Shown one piece after another: positions 1 through 7,005 of a stretch of 38,971 bases of DNA. A model generated the notes under the pieces. The model was not told the origin of the DNA. It did no database searches and saw nothing but the letters and a program-made list of their open reading frames with translations. The DNA lies in assembly GCA_910579015.1 (NCBI GenBank), contig CAJTRO010000008.1, positions 1 to 38,971 on the forward strand. Direction: 5' to 3'. Position 1 is the first letter of the stretch, and every line of letters starts with the position of its first letter. This DNA is from an uncultured Dorea sp. Lineage in GTDB: Bacteria > Bacillota_A > Clostridia > Lachnospirales > Lachnospiraceae. The translations under genes were made by a program, and so were the position numbers.

Positions 1-22
1 GTAGAGATAAAATGAAGAGGAT

Positions 23-87
23 AAGAAGAACCCCTCGGGGAAATAGATGTGATAAATCACAGGATTCCCAAGGGATTCTTCTTTTTT
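23..87 (+). terminator. Terminator-like structured element
   Basis: AAGAAGAA (23-30) can pair with TTCTTCTT (76-83), which runs directly into a T tract (82-87). Enclosed in this stem are three small palindromes: CCCC-TC-GGGG (31-40), GTGA-TAAA-TCAC (49-60) and CCC-AA-GGG (67-74). The outer stem plus T run fits an intrinsic terminator for a gene to the left. The nested hairpins are more elaborate than usual, so a structured RNA is an alternative. Confidence 0.5.
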
Positions 88-265
88 GTTCTAAAAAGGG
101 GAAAAATCGCTATTTCCCGACAGCCCCTTATAGAGGACTTTCTTTCAGATAATCCTAGCTAGGCTATGGTAAATCCTCACACCTTTGTAGACCTCCATGT
201 AAACCACTTCCTAGCGCGGCATACACTTCAATAGCCAATCTTAGTAGACATATTTGCTACATTCT

Positions 266-302
266 ATATATGTAAGAAACCATACAGATTTCTTACATAT
301 AT
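266..302. repeat. Perfect 14-bp inverted repeat
   Basis: ATATATGTAAGAAA (266-279) and TTTCTTACATATAT (289-302) are exact reverse complements around a 9-base loop. No T tract follows on either strand, so it is a poor terminator. It lies downstream of the PARG-like gene (end at 460). Its role is unknown: operator, RNA hairpin or remnant element end. Confidence 0.7.
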
Positions 303-459
303 TATACACAAATTTAAGGGAAAATACATTGATATAACCTACAAATATAGAAAATAAAATTTGTTATATTTATTTATATATCTTCATGCAAACTCATTGA
401 GCTGTCGATCGCTTGCAACCCTACACCATTACATTCATCACGGTTAGTCGGCAAACACA

Positions 460-1305
460 TCAGAAGTTCATAACCCGTTCAAACGTCCTGTAATTACTGT
501 CGTCCCTCGGCGGGCAGTATACGGCAAATTCGATGACTTTAAAGTCATACCTGCGTTCTTTCACGACATTTTTCATTGCCCGTGCGACGATCCGCGGAGG
601 ATTGAGAAAGGCACCGCACCCAAAGGCGCCCAGGATGACGGCTTCATTTCCCTCTGTCACAGCAAGGTCAAGGATTCTGCGCAGGCGCTTTTCATGGATT
701 ACCAGCAGTTCCTTGTCAGTCAGTCTTGCCGGAGTATTGCCGTCCCCGGGATTCATGGAATTGCCGGGACGTTCCCGCAGATTCGGAGCCGCACAGGTAA
801 TCACATTCACCTTATACCATTCCGTTTCAGGCAGAAGTTCCGGATTGGATGTATCGGATTTGAATACCACGACGTCCGGCGTGTAGATGCAGTCGTCATT
901 GTGCAGAGGATTTCTCGCCGTCCGGTGCGGGGTATAGAAGCTGTCCCACATGGAGCGTTCATTCAGATTGAAGTAAAGGCTCGAGCACCGGCAGAGGGCT
1001 TCCTCCTGTGCGCTTGCGCCTTTTGTTACGCCTCCGCCCGGATTGACGGCGGATGCAAAGTTTAAGACGGCAGTCTTCAGCCCCTTGTAACAGGACGCTG
1101 CCTCAAGCGTGCGTTTTTTGGATACGGTCAATGTGGCGGGCGTCTCATACCTCTTGTCAGTACCATTGGATGGTGCGATGGTTTCTGATTCCGGCACGAA
1201 TCTCTGGTTTTCGCTGGAATGCCTGACAGCCTGTATTAATATTTCATTTGTTTTGCAGAGCTTTTCGGTATCTTGAAAAACAGCTGTATTTTCATTTCTT
1301 CCCAT
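460..1305 (-). CDS. PARG-like ADP-ribose hydrolase (TIGR02452 family)
   Basis: The product is 281 residues. It carries the poly(ADP-ribose) glycohydrolase signature: NPGGG at about 88-92 followed seven residues later by QEE at 100-102. The second Glu of that motif is the catalytic acid in characterised bacterial PARGs. An FGCGAF segment near 228-233 also fits the macrodomain-like fold. The protein probably removes ADP-ribose from modified targets or hydrolyses ADP-ribose polymers in the cytoplasm. There is no signal peptide. The start is supported by GGAGG seven bases upstream and by a strong promoter at 1384-1356. No ADP-ribosyltransferase gene is nearby, so the substrate is open. Family assignment is secure; the physiological target is not. 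Confidence 0.85.
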   Translation of the reverse strand: MGRNENTAVFQDTEKLCKTNEILIQAVRHSSENQRFVPESETIAPSNGTDKRYETPATLTVSKKRTLEAASCYKGLKTAVLNFASAVNPGGGVTKGASAQEEALCRCSSLYFNLNERSMWDSFYTPHRTARNPLHNDDCIYTPDVVVFKSDTSNPELLPETEWYKVNVITCAAPNLRERPGNSMNPGDGNTPARLTDKELLVIHEKRLRRILDLAVTEGNEAVILGAFGCGAFLNPPRIVARAMKNVVKERRYDFKVIEFAVYCPPRDDSNYRTFERVMNF

Positions 1306-1355
1306 ATTCGGATCCTCCCCTTGGATGTAGATTCACAATTTATCTGGTATTGTTT

Positions 1356-1384
1356 ATTGTAGGGACTTGCGGGCGCTGTGTCAA
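1356..1384 (-). promoter_or_regulatory. Sigma-A promoter for the PARG-like gene
   Basis: On the minus strand TTGACA (1384-1379) is followed after exactly 17 bases by TACAAT (1361-1356). This places transcription start near 1349, about 45 bases upstream of the start codon at 1305. Confidence 0.75.
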
Positions 1385-1407
1385 TATAATTTGTGAAGGG
1401 AAAATGA

Positions 1408-1436
1408 TTGAAAAGCAATGAGGTGTATGATAAGAT
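1408..1436 (+). promoter_or_regulatory. Probable promoter for the MATE gene
   Basis: TTGAAA (1408-1413), a 17-base spacer and TAAGAT (1431-1436) form an acceptable sigma-A promoter. Predicted transcription start is near 1443. It is back to back with the minus-strand PARG promoter at 1356-1384. Confidence 0.55.
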
Positions 1437-1442
1437 GGATGA

Positions 1443-1509
1443 ATAAAATCCATTTTATGGTGAACATGCAGGCATTAATATGGAGATATAACACGTGAAA
1501 TCATTCACG
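1443..1509 (+). promoter_or_regulatory. Two dyads in the MATE leader
   Basis: Two short perfect dyads sit between the promoter and the gene: ATAAAA-TCCA-TTTTAT (1443-1458), right at the predicted start of transcription, and CGTGAA-ATCA-TTCACG (1494-1509), just before the ribosome binding site. Either could be a repressor site. No dedicated regulator is adjacent other than the XRE gene downstream. Confidence 0.35.
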
Positions 1510-1528
1510 GGACGAAAGAGGGAATAAA

Positions 1529-2887
1529 ATGAGGAACAGACAGGTTTGTTTAACAGAGGGACCGATCTTAAGGTCTTTGGTTGCGTTGGCGGTGCCCATC
1601 ATGGCATCGTCCTTTTTAAATACTGTTTACAGCATTACGGATATGGCTTGGATCGGGATGCTTGGCTCGAAGGCTGTGGCGGGAGTCGGTGTCGGCGGCA
1701 TGTATGTGTGGCTCTCGCAGGGCTTATCCTCCCTTGCAAGGATGGGCGCCCAGGTCAACGTCGCCCAGTCCTTCGGGCGGGGCAGGAAGGATGAGGCGAA
1801 GGAGTATGCCCGCGCCGCGCTTAAGCTTACCCTGGTGTTCGGAGCGCTGTTTGCGCTGATCAGCGTAGTCTTTACAGAAGGCCTGGTATCGCTGTTTCAT
1901 CTCGGGGATGAGGAGACTGTCCGATATGCAGAGGAGTATATGAGATTAACCTGCGGTATGGTGATATTTTCCTATATGACGGTGGTACTGACCGGGATCT
2001 ACACGGCGCAGGGAGATTCTAAGACACCGCTTCTGGCGAATTTTATCGGGCTTATCATCAACATCATCATGGATCCGCTGCTGATACTTGGGATCGGGCC
2101 GTTTCCGCGCATGGAAGTGATCGGAGCGGCGGTTGCCACAGTCAGCGCCCAGTTTATTGTTATGATGGTTATGATCGCCGGAGTTTGGAAGGGACCGGGG
2201 AATGAGAATATTCTGGCCGGGATCAGATTATTCAGCCCGTCAGAGCGCAGGTACTATAAAGGAGTATTTCGGATCGGACTGCCTACCGCGATACAGGGCA
2301 CGGTATACTGCGGGATATCCATGATACTCACCCGCATGGTTGCTGTGTTTGGGCCGGGAGCCGTGGCAGTACAGCGGGTGGGAGGACAGGTAGAAGCCGT
2401 GTCCTGGAACACCGCAGACGGATTCGCGGCGGCGCTCAATGCATTTGCCGCGCAGAATTACGGAGCGGGGCAGATGGAGCGGGTGCGGAAGGGATACCGC
2501 ATCTCCTTCTGGACGATCGCGGTATGGGGCGGTCTGATCACGCTTGCCTTCGTCCTGTTCCCGGAGCAGATCTCGCGGATATTCTTTCACGAGGCGGAGG
2601 TGATCGGTATATCCGTGGATTATCTGATCATTGTAGGACTCAGCGAGGCGTTCATGTGTGTGGAACTGATGACGGTGGGGGCGTTATCGGGACTTGGCAA
2701 GACGAAGCTTTGCAGTATGATCAGCATCCTGCTTACCGGCTTCAGGGTGCCGCTTGCAATCCTGCTTTCTATGACGCCGCTTGCCCTGAACGGGATCTGG
2801 TGGGCAATGGCGTCGTCGTCTATGGTGAAAGGTGTTCTGTTTGTGGTGGCGTTTAACCGGGAGACGGCTCGGGAAAGGGTTTTATAA
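1529..2887 (+). CDS. MATE family efflux transporter
   Basis: The 452-residue protein is strongly hydrophobic throughout and has the length and 12-helix layout of MATE (multidrug and toxic compound extrusion) antiporters. The N-terminal half shows the family-typical pattern of an early proline-containing helix (LVALAVPIMASSFLNTVYSITD), an NVAQSFGRG-like loop and the GDSKTPLLANFIGLIINIIMD-type repeat element. These pumps export cationic drugs or metabolites using sodium or proton gradients across the inner membrane. The ATG at 1529 is preceded by an AGAGGG ribosome binding site. Its 3' end overlaps the convergent XRE gene by 35 bases. Substrate cannot be inferred. Confidence 0.9.
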   Translation: MRNRQVCLTEGPILRSLVALAVPIMASSFLNTVYSITDMAWIGMLGSKAVAGVGVGGMYVWLSQGLSSLARMGAQVNVAQSFGRGRKDEAKEYARAALKLTLVFGALFALISVVFTEGLVSLFHLGDEETVRYAEEYMRLTCGMVIFSYMTVVLTGIYTAQGDSKTPLLANFIGLIINIIMDPLLILGIGPFPRMEVIGAAVATVSAQFIVMMVMIAGVWKGPGNENILAGIRLFSPSERRYYKGVFRIGLPTAIQGTVYCGISMILTRMVAVFGPGAVAVQRVGGQVEAVSWNTADGFAAALNAFAAQNYGAGQMERVRKGYRISFWTIAVWGGLITLAFVLFPEQISRIFFHEAEVIGISVDYLIIVGLSEAFMCVELMTVGALSGLGKTKLCSMISILLTGFRVPLAILLSMTPLALNGIWWAMASSSMVKGVLFVVAFNRETARERVL

Positions 2888-3245
2888 CCCTTTCCGTTCC
2901 TTCCATACAGCCGCCAGAATATCTTTTAAGACCAGGAACGCATTCAGATCGTACCGGATACTTTTTGCTCCACGCCTTTGTCCAGTCTATTTTGTCGGTA
3001 ACTTCATCACTGGTCCGGTCGATCGTCTCCTGGATCTCCTTCACATCTATGTCGAATTCAATCAGTTCATCCAGCGACAATCCATACATAACGGCAAGCT
3101 TTTTAGACTGGCGGATGTCAGGCAGGGTTTCATCCGTCTCCCATTTTGAAATGGTCTGCCTGCTCACGCCTAATTTTTCTGCCACATCCTCCTGTGACAA
3201 GCCCTTCTTCTTCCGTGCATTGAAAAAATTGTTTCCTAAACTCAT
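2853..3245 (-). CDS. XRE-family HTH regulator
   Basis: I place the start at 3245, giving 130 residues (MSLGNNFF...). An AAGGAGG site lies seven bases upstream, and the longer upstream reading frame is not needed. Residues about 6-60 form an XRE/Cro-type helix-turn-helix (LSQEDVAEKLGVSRQTISKWE), followed by the clostridial continuation PDIRQSKKLAVMYGLSLDEL. The C-terminal half (about 65-130) is a charged helical tail with no recognised enzyme domain. It is convergent with the MATE gene and overlaps its end, so convergent transcription may limit expression of both. Target promoters are unknown; the MATE leader dyads are possible. Confidence 0.85.
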   Translation of the reverse strand: MSLGNNFFNARKKKGLSQEDVAEKLGVSRQTISKWETDETLPDIRQSKKLAVMYGLSLDELIEFDIDVKEIQETIDRTSDEVTDKIDWTKAWSKKYPVRSECVPGLKRYSGGCMEGTERVIKPFPEPSPG

Positions 3246-3392
3246 AGCATTTCCTCCTTGTTTTCCGAGCTTCCTGGAAGCTCTTTGTTTGGCGGGTACA
3301 GTCATCATTATACCGGTGAAATTACAAGAATACTACCAATGTATCGTTTCAGTTTTGCACTTTTTCTTAACATACGCAGCGGGTTCGGGATA

Positions 3393-3430
3393 CTGTTACT
3401 GAAGCACCCATAGAGGGTGAACAGTAACAG
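3393..3430. repeat. Nested inverted repeat
   Basis: CTGTTACTG (3393-3401) and CAGTAACAG (3422-3430) are exact reverse complements and enclose a second stem, CACCC (3405-3409) with GGGTG (3415-3419). Short direct repeats GGTTCGG flank the structure on both sides. There is no T tract. It lies between the XRE gene and the promoter of the ArsR-type gene. Confidence 0.6.
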
Positions 3431-3467
3431 GTTCGGCGCGAGGGGAAAAGAAACGGTAATCTGCCCC

Positions 3468-3496
3468 TTGACAAAATTCGGACGGCTCCCTATAAT
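3468..3496 (+). promoter_or_regulatory. Consensus promoter of the ArsR-type gene
   Basis: TTGACA (3468-3473), a 17-base spacer and TATAAT (3491-3496) match the sigma-A consensus perfectly in both hexamers. The same promoter with the same downstream spacing to a shared dyad occurs at 5991-6019. Confidence 0.9.
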
Positions 3497-3523
3497 GTCC
3501 GTGCCTGAAACTGGGGTATGAAA

Positions 3524-3543
3524 GATTAACCAGACAGTAAATC
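3524..3543 (+). promoter_or_regulatory. Shared operator-like dyad, copy 1
   Basis: GATTAAC-N6-GTAAATC is a 20-base dyad whose 7-base arms differ at one position. It begins 27 bases after the -10 hexamer. Extended by a few bases on each side it matches the site at 6047-6066 at 20 of 23 positions. The adjacent ArsR-type gene is the natural candidate for the binding protein, so autoregulation is likely. It lies in transcribed sequence, so an RNA role is the alternative. Confidence 0.65.
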
Positions 3544-3549
3544 ATCCAT

Positions 3550-3577
3550 TAGTATAACACAGCGTAAGGTTATACTA
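3550..3577 (+). repeat. Leader hairpin before the ArsR-type gene
   Basis: TAGTATAAC (3550-3558) pairs exactly with GTTATACTA (3569-3577) across a 10-base loop. The hairpin ends about a dozen bases before the AAGGAG ribosome binding site. This copy is not repeated at the second module (6047-6066), so it is specific to the regulator gene and may tune its expression. Confidence 0.5.
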
Positions 3578-3600
3578 GCCTTAACAGAAGGAGAGACAAT

Positions 3601-4557
3601 ATGATTCTGGACACGTATGAAGACAGTGACAACACAGAGGTTCTGTTCTCCTATCTGCCCGCATGGGAAATGTTTTTCTCCATGCATGTCCTTGCCGATT
3701 GGGACCACCATATGTACCGAAGGAGATGGGCGGAACGGATATACGGGAAAGAGCCAAAGCTTGTAGAGCGGATTGCCGGCCTTGGAGAGATTACGGACAA
3801 ATGGAATTTCGTGATCGACGCGCCCTGGTGGGGGCAGATCCGGCAGATGGAGATTGGCGAGATGCTTTCATTTTTACAGAAGAAAAATATCTATCAATGG
3901 AATGAGATGATCGGATATACTGGAAGAAAGATGGATATAGCCGCGAGGGATGCCGTGGTAAGAACGCTTAAGGAATACTATGAGCGCATCTTTGAAAGAG
4001 AAGAACGGCTGTTGCGCCCCTATCTGACAAGGATACTTAAGAAGGAAGAGGAGCGGTGCCGAAAGCTTGGGATCTGGCAGTGGTGTTCTGGAATCCATCC
4101 CCGGCTTCTGGTAGAGGAAGACCGCATCATCTATCTGAAAAACCGGGAATATTGTTATGAAAAGTCTCAGATCCGCAGAATCTATGTCATGGTCAGTTCA
4201 TTCGTGAATCCTCATTTGTGGATGTACAAGGGGGAGGGAGAACTGGAGATGGTGAAAGCGGTTCTGGTGGAACAGGCACAGGACGGAGTGCCTGAGAAAT
4301 GTGTTCTGGTTTTTAAGGCGCTCGGAGATACGACAAGACTGAATATCGTGAAGCTGTTGATGCAGGGAACCCTTACAACCCAGGAGCTGGCGCAGAAGAT
4401 GGGGATCAGCGAGGCGGGAGTATCCAGGCATCTGCGGGTCCTGAACCAGGCGGGGCTGGTCAGCAAGTCTATGAAAGGCCATTTTGTAGAATACAATTTT
4501 CTTACGGAAATGATTGACTTTATTCCATATACGTTTTACGAAACGATGATGTTATAA
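3601..4557 (+). CDS. ArsR-type regulator with large N-terminal sensor domain
   Basis: The product has 318 residues. The C-terminal part (about 235-305) is an ArsR/SmtB winged helix: LVFKALGDTTRLNIVKLLMQG, then TTQELAQKMGISEAGVSRHLRVLNQAGLV. The N-terminal 230 residues are soluble, rich in Trp and charged residues, and resemble the DUF5937-type domain of ArsR regulators found beside ABC exporters; I assign that from memory with moderate confidence. I see no obvious cysteine metal site in the winged helix. The ATG at 3601 follows AAGGAG. The gene is followed after 40 bases by an ABC permease and is driven by a consensus promoter with an adjacent dyad, so it probably controls both transporter halves in response to a drug-like or peptide ligand. 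Confidence 0.8.
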   Translation: MILDTYEDSDNTEVLFSYLPAWEMFFSMHVLADWDHHMYRRRWAERIYGKEPKLVERIAGLGEITDKWNFVIDAPWWGQIRQMEIGEMLSFLQKKNIYQWNEMIGYTGRKMDIAARDAVVRTLKEYYERIFEREERLLRPYLTRILKKEEERCRKLGIWQWCSGIHPRLLVEEDRIIYLKNREYCYEKSQIRRIYVMVSSFVNPHLWMYKGEGELEMVKAVLVEQAQDGVPEKCVLVFKALGDTTRLNIVKLLMQGTLTTQELAQKMGISEAGVSRHLRVLNQAGLVSKSMKGHFVEYNFLTEMIDFIPYTFYETMML

Positions 4558-4597
4558 ATGATGATGTATAAAGAAAAAACGGACAGGAGATGAGAGA

Positions 4598-5404
4598 ATG
4601 GGGATAATTTTTTCTACTTACAGGAAGAACCGAATCGGTATCAGGCGGGCCGTACCATGGTCGTTTATGGTATCCAGGGTGGTAACGGGCGCAACACAGA
4701 TCATTTTTCCGTATGTGATCTGTTTTCATTTGATGAAAGGGGAGATCAGCGATGAATTCAGCCAGTATACCAATGGTGCAGATTATATGACGTATATTGT
4801 TCTTGGATCGGCGCTGAATGTTCTGGCTGTCTCGACACTGATGAATGTGGGGCGTGCACTGATCACGGAGCTCAGAGAAGGGACGCTTGAGATGCTGCTG
4901 CTGTCACCGGCGCCGAGGAGAGAATATTTCATCGGATGTCTGCTGGAACAGACGACGAGGGCAATGCTGGAATTCGGCACGGTGATCCTTCTGGGGGCAG
5001 TGTTCGGAGCAGACTTAAGAGCGCTGGTATCCTTGAGGGCGTTAGCCGTGATTCTCCTTGCGGTATGCAGTTTTTTCTGTATGGGGCTTACGCTGTCCTC
5101 GGTGATGCTGTACACGCGGGATACGTATATCACGCAGAATACGCTGTTTATAACGATGAGCCTGATATGCGGGATCGCCTACCCCATCCAGTATCTTCCG
5201 GGATGGGTGCAGATGGCGGCGCAGGTCTTTCCGCTGACTCCGGCAGTATCTCTGTTCCGGAATGTGGTGATACAGAATCAGACATTGATGGAGAATCATC
5301 TGCTGATCTTGCAGGCGGTTGTCCTGTCGGCCGTCTATCTGCTGACAGGGGCGCTGTGGAACCAGAGACTGGAAAGACGGATGATGGAGAGTATCTTTGG
5401 TTAA
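4598..5404 (+). CDS. ABC-2 type transporter permease (first)
   Basis: The 268-residue protein has about six hydrophobic segments and the ABC-2 permease pattern, including an N-terminal soluble start, an ELREGTLEMLLLSPAPRREYFIG segment typical of the family, and a late FPLTPAVSLFRNVVIQ motif. It would form half of the membrane channel of an exporter. It has no ATPase next to it; the only matching ATPase is at 6136-7005, behind an identical promoter module and beside a second permease of similar length. A heteromeric exporter of two permeases and one ATPase is the simplest reading. Start ATG follows a GGAG site. The 3' end is only 10 bases from the convergent acetyltransferase. Confidence 0.85.
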   Translation: MGIIFSTYRKNRIGIRRAVPWSFMVSRVVTGATQIIFPYVICFHLMKGEISDEFSQYTNGADYMTYIVLGSALNVLAVSTLMNVGRALITELREGTLEMLLLSPAPRREYFIGCLLEQTTRAMLEFGTVILLGAVFGADLRALVSLRALAVILLAVCSFFCMGLTLSSVMLYTRDTYITQNTLFITMSLICGIAYPIQYLPGWVQMAAQVFPLTPAVSLFRNVVIQNQTLMENHLLILQAVVLSAVYLLTGALWNQRLERRMMESIFG

Positions 5405-5414
5405 GCCGCCAGAT

Positions 5415-5831
5415 CTATAAAACTTTTCTGAAAAACATTTCCATAGGCTGGTCAAAAGGCGTATTGTGAAATACCAGCCCGCCGCAGTCAACATATCCCA
5501 GTTTGCGGTACAAATGTTGCGATTCTTCGTTAACCTGTGTTGAAAGCAAGGCCATCTTATAGCCTTGCTTTTTCATCTCCTGTTCCCAAAGAATGACGGC
5601 CTGTTTCCCGAATCCCTTTTTGCGGTGCTTTTCTTTGATGTATATAAGATTCATAAATGGAAGATTATCCCACAAGATGCAATGCACGATTATTCCGATC
5701 CGTTGATCCTTTTCCCATATGACATACCCGGACTTTGTATATACACGATTGGCATAGCTTGTATCATCAACGTGATCATCTATGCTCATAACAAATTGTC
5801 TGTCACAGTCTGTCATTACCTTTATTTCCAT
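5415..5831 (-). CDS. GNAT family N-acetyltransferase
   Basis: The 138-residue protein has the acetyl-CoA binding segment of GNAT enzymes (KHRKKGFGKQAVILWEQEM, residues about 69-87) and the late NEESQHLYRKLGYVDCGG motif. It would transfer an acetyl group from acetyl-CoA to a small-molecule amine or a protein. The substrate is unknown. It is transcribed against its neighbours and lies between the two halves of the ABC system, so resistance by acetylation alongside efflux is possible but unproven. The ATG at 5831 follows GGGAG. A good minus-strand promoter (5934-5906) and tandem repeats in its leader support independent expression. Confidence 0.85.
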   Translation of the reverse strand: MEIKVMTDCDRQFVMSIDDHVDDTSYANRVYTKSGYVIWEKDQRIGIIVHCILWDNLPFMNLIYIKEKHRKKGFGKQAVILWEQEMKKQGYKMALLSTQVNEESQHLYRKLGYVDCGGLVFHNTPFDQPMEMFFRKVL

Positions 5832-5849
5832 ATCATACTCTCCCTCATC

Positions 5850-5873
5850 ATATTCTCCGTCATATTTTCCGTC
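5850..5873 (-). repeat. Tandem 12-mers in the acetyltransferase leader
   Basis: Read on the plus strand, ATATTCTCCGTC (5850-5861) is directly followed by ATATTTTCCGTC (5862-5873), with a looser third copy continuing to about 5832. On the transcribed strand each unit is purine-rich and offers a GGA-type element followed by ATG, so it repeats imperfect copies of the translation start region just ahead of the true start at 5831. Confidence 0.6.
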
Positions 5874-5877
5874 AGAG

Positions 5878-5902
5878 ACGAAAGATGCTTAAACTCTTTC
5901 GT
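5878..5902 (-). promoter_or_regulatory. Dyad over the acetyltransferase transcription start
   Basis: ACGAAAGA (5878-5885) and TCTTTCGT (5895-5902) are exact reverse complements with a 9-base loop. The dyad starts a few bases downstream of the minus-strand -10 hexamer and would cover the transcription start, a usual place for a repressor site. A 5' stabilising hairpin is the alternative. Confidence 0.5.
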
Positions 5903-5905
5903 GAT

Positions 5906-5934
5906 ATGATAAGTAAATATTTGCTGATTGTCAA
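5906..5934 (-). promoter_or_regulatory. Promoter of the acetyltransferase gene
   Basis: On the minus strand TTGACA (5934-5929) is followed after 17 bases by TATCAT (5911-5906). Transcription would start near 5899, giving a leader of roughly 70 bases that contains the dyad and the tandem repeats. Confidence 0.75.
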
Positions 5935-5990
5935 GGTCTTGTGCTGGCGGATTCCATGATAAAACTGTGGTATAAAGCAGTGAAAAATCG

Positions 5991-6019
5991 TTGACAAATA
6001 TATGAAACATCTCTATAAT
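5991..6019 (+). promoter_or_regulatory. Consensus promoter of the ABC ATPase gene
   Basis: TTGACA (5991-5996), a 17-base spacer and TATAAT (6014-6019) are both perfect hexamers. The arrangement is the same as at 3468-3496, down to the 27-base gap to the shared dyad. Confidence 0.9.
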
Positions 6020-6046
6020 ACACCCACTTAAGGCAGGGGCAGGAGA

Positions 6047-6066
6047 GATTAACCAATCTGTAAATC
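6047..6066 (+). promoter_or_regulatory. Shared operator-like dyad, copy 2
   Basis: This is the second GATTAAC-N6-GTAAATC site. Only the six-base centre differs from copy 1 (3524-3543), in three positions. The position relative to its promoter is identical to copy 1, which argues for one regulator acting on both transcripts. The apparent ATG at 6067 abuts this site and is not used as the start of the ATPase gene. Confidence 0.65.
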
Positions 6067-6135
6067 ATGATCTGCCCGCCTGAAAGCAAAGGAGCCGGAG
6101 ACCAGAAGAGATACTCGGATAAAGGAGAGTGTGTG

Positions 6136-7005
6136 ATGTATAGCGAGATCAAGGAACGGCCTGAGGATCAGGGAGCAAGAAAAATAATTGCGCAGCATTT
6201 GGTGAAAAATTATACTTTGAAGGAAAAGAACGGATTATTCAGCCGGAAGTCAAAAAAGCTTGTCCATGCAGTCAGAGACATTTCGCTGGAGATCCCGCGG
6301 GGGAAGATAATCGGGGTATTGGGGATTAACGGTGCAGGGAAGACGACGACCATCCGTATGCTTGCATCCATCATTTCCCCGACTTCGGGCAGTTTGACGA
6401 TGAATGGAGTCGACGCCGTGAAGAATCATTTGTGGGTGAAACAGCGGATCAATATGATCACAGGCGGGGAGCGGAATCTTTACTGGCGTCTGACCGCGCA
6501 GGAGAATCTAAGATATTTTGGAAGCTTGTACGGTCAGAGCGGTCCGATGCTTGAGGAGAGGATTACGCATCTGCTGGATACCGTAGGGCTGACGGAGGTC
6601 CGGGATATTCCGGTGGAGCGGTATTCGAAAGGAATGAAACAGAGACTTCAGATTGCGCGGGGACTTATCAACAACCCGGAGTATCTTTTTATGGATGAAC
6701 CCACTTTAGGGCTGGATATCATGATAGCACAGGAGATCAGGGAACTGATCCTGAAACAGGCGCGGGAGGAAGAGAAAGGCATTCTTCTGACAACCCATTA
6801 TATCAGTGAGGCGGAAGAGCTCTGCGACTACATCTATGTGATAGACCATGGGGAAATGATCGCCAAAGGCACGAAACAGGAGTTAAGAGAATTGTTTGTA
6901 CAGGATCTCAGCCTGGAGGAGATCCTGGTGAGGATTATCAGAAAATCAAGGGAGGGAGAGGAACATGAAGAAGGCGCTGTTAATAATGAAAGCAGAGATT
7001 GCTAA
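6136..7005 (+). CDS. ABC transporter ATP-binding protein
   Basis: I place the start at 6136 (MYSEIKER...), eight bases after AAAGGAG. An in-frame ATG at 6067 has no ribosome binding site and touches the operator-like dyad. The 289-residue product has Walker A GINGAGKTT (about 63-71), the ABC signature YSKGMKQR (163-170), Walker B YLFMDEP (183-189) and a downstream H-loop in LTTHYISEAEEL. It is the DrrA/CcmA type that energises ABC-2 exporters in the cytoplasmic membrane. Its 3' end overlaps the following permease by 41 bases, so the two are translationally linked. It probably also serves the permease at 4598-5404. Confidence 0.92.
   Translation: MYSEIKERPEDQGARKIIAQHLVKNYTLKEKNGLFSRKSKKLVHAVRDISLEIPRGKIIGVLGINGAGKTTTIRMLASIISPTSGSLTMNGVDAVKNHLWVKQRINMITGGERNLYWRLTAQENLRYFGSLYGQSGPMLEERITHLLDTVGLTEVRDIPVERYSKGMKQRLQIARGLINNPEYLFMDEPTLGLDIMIAQEIRELILKQAREEEKGILLTTHYISEAEELCDYIYVIDHGEMIAKGTKQELRELFVQDLSLEEILVRIIRKSREGEEHEEGAVNNESRDC

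Larger units (their letters stand above)
1..459. other. Gene-poor AT-rich flank
   Basis: I see no convincing coding sequence in the first 459 bases. The stretch holds a terminator-like structure near its left end (23-87), a perfect 14-bp inverted repeat (266-302), and otherwise AT-rich sequence up to the stop codon of the minus-strand PARG-like gene. It may contain the 3' end of the transcription unit to the left, which lies outside the window. Confidence 0.5.

Noticed and set aside
6067..6135. Longer N-terminus for the ABC ATPase
   Set aside because: The ATG at 6067 directly follows the dyad, has no ribosome binding site and adds residues not seen in the family. The ATG at 6136 has AAAGGAG at good spacing.
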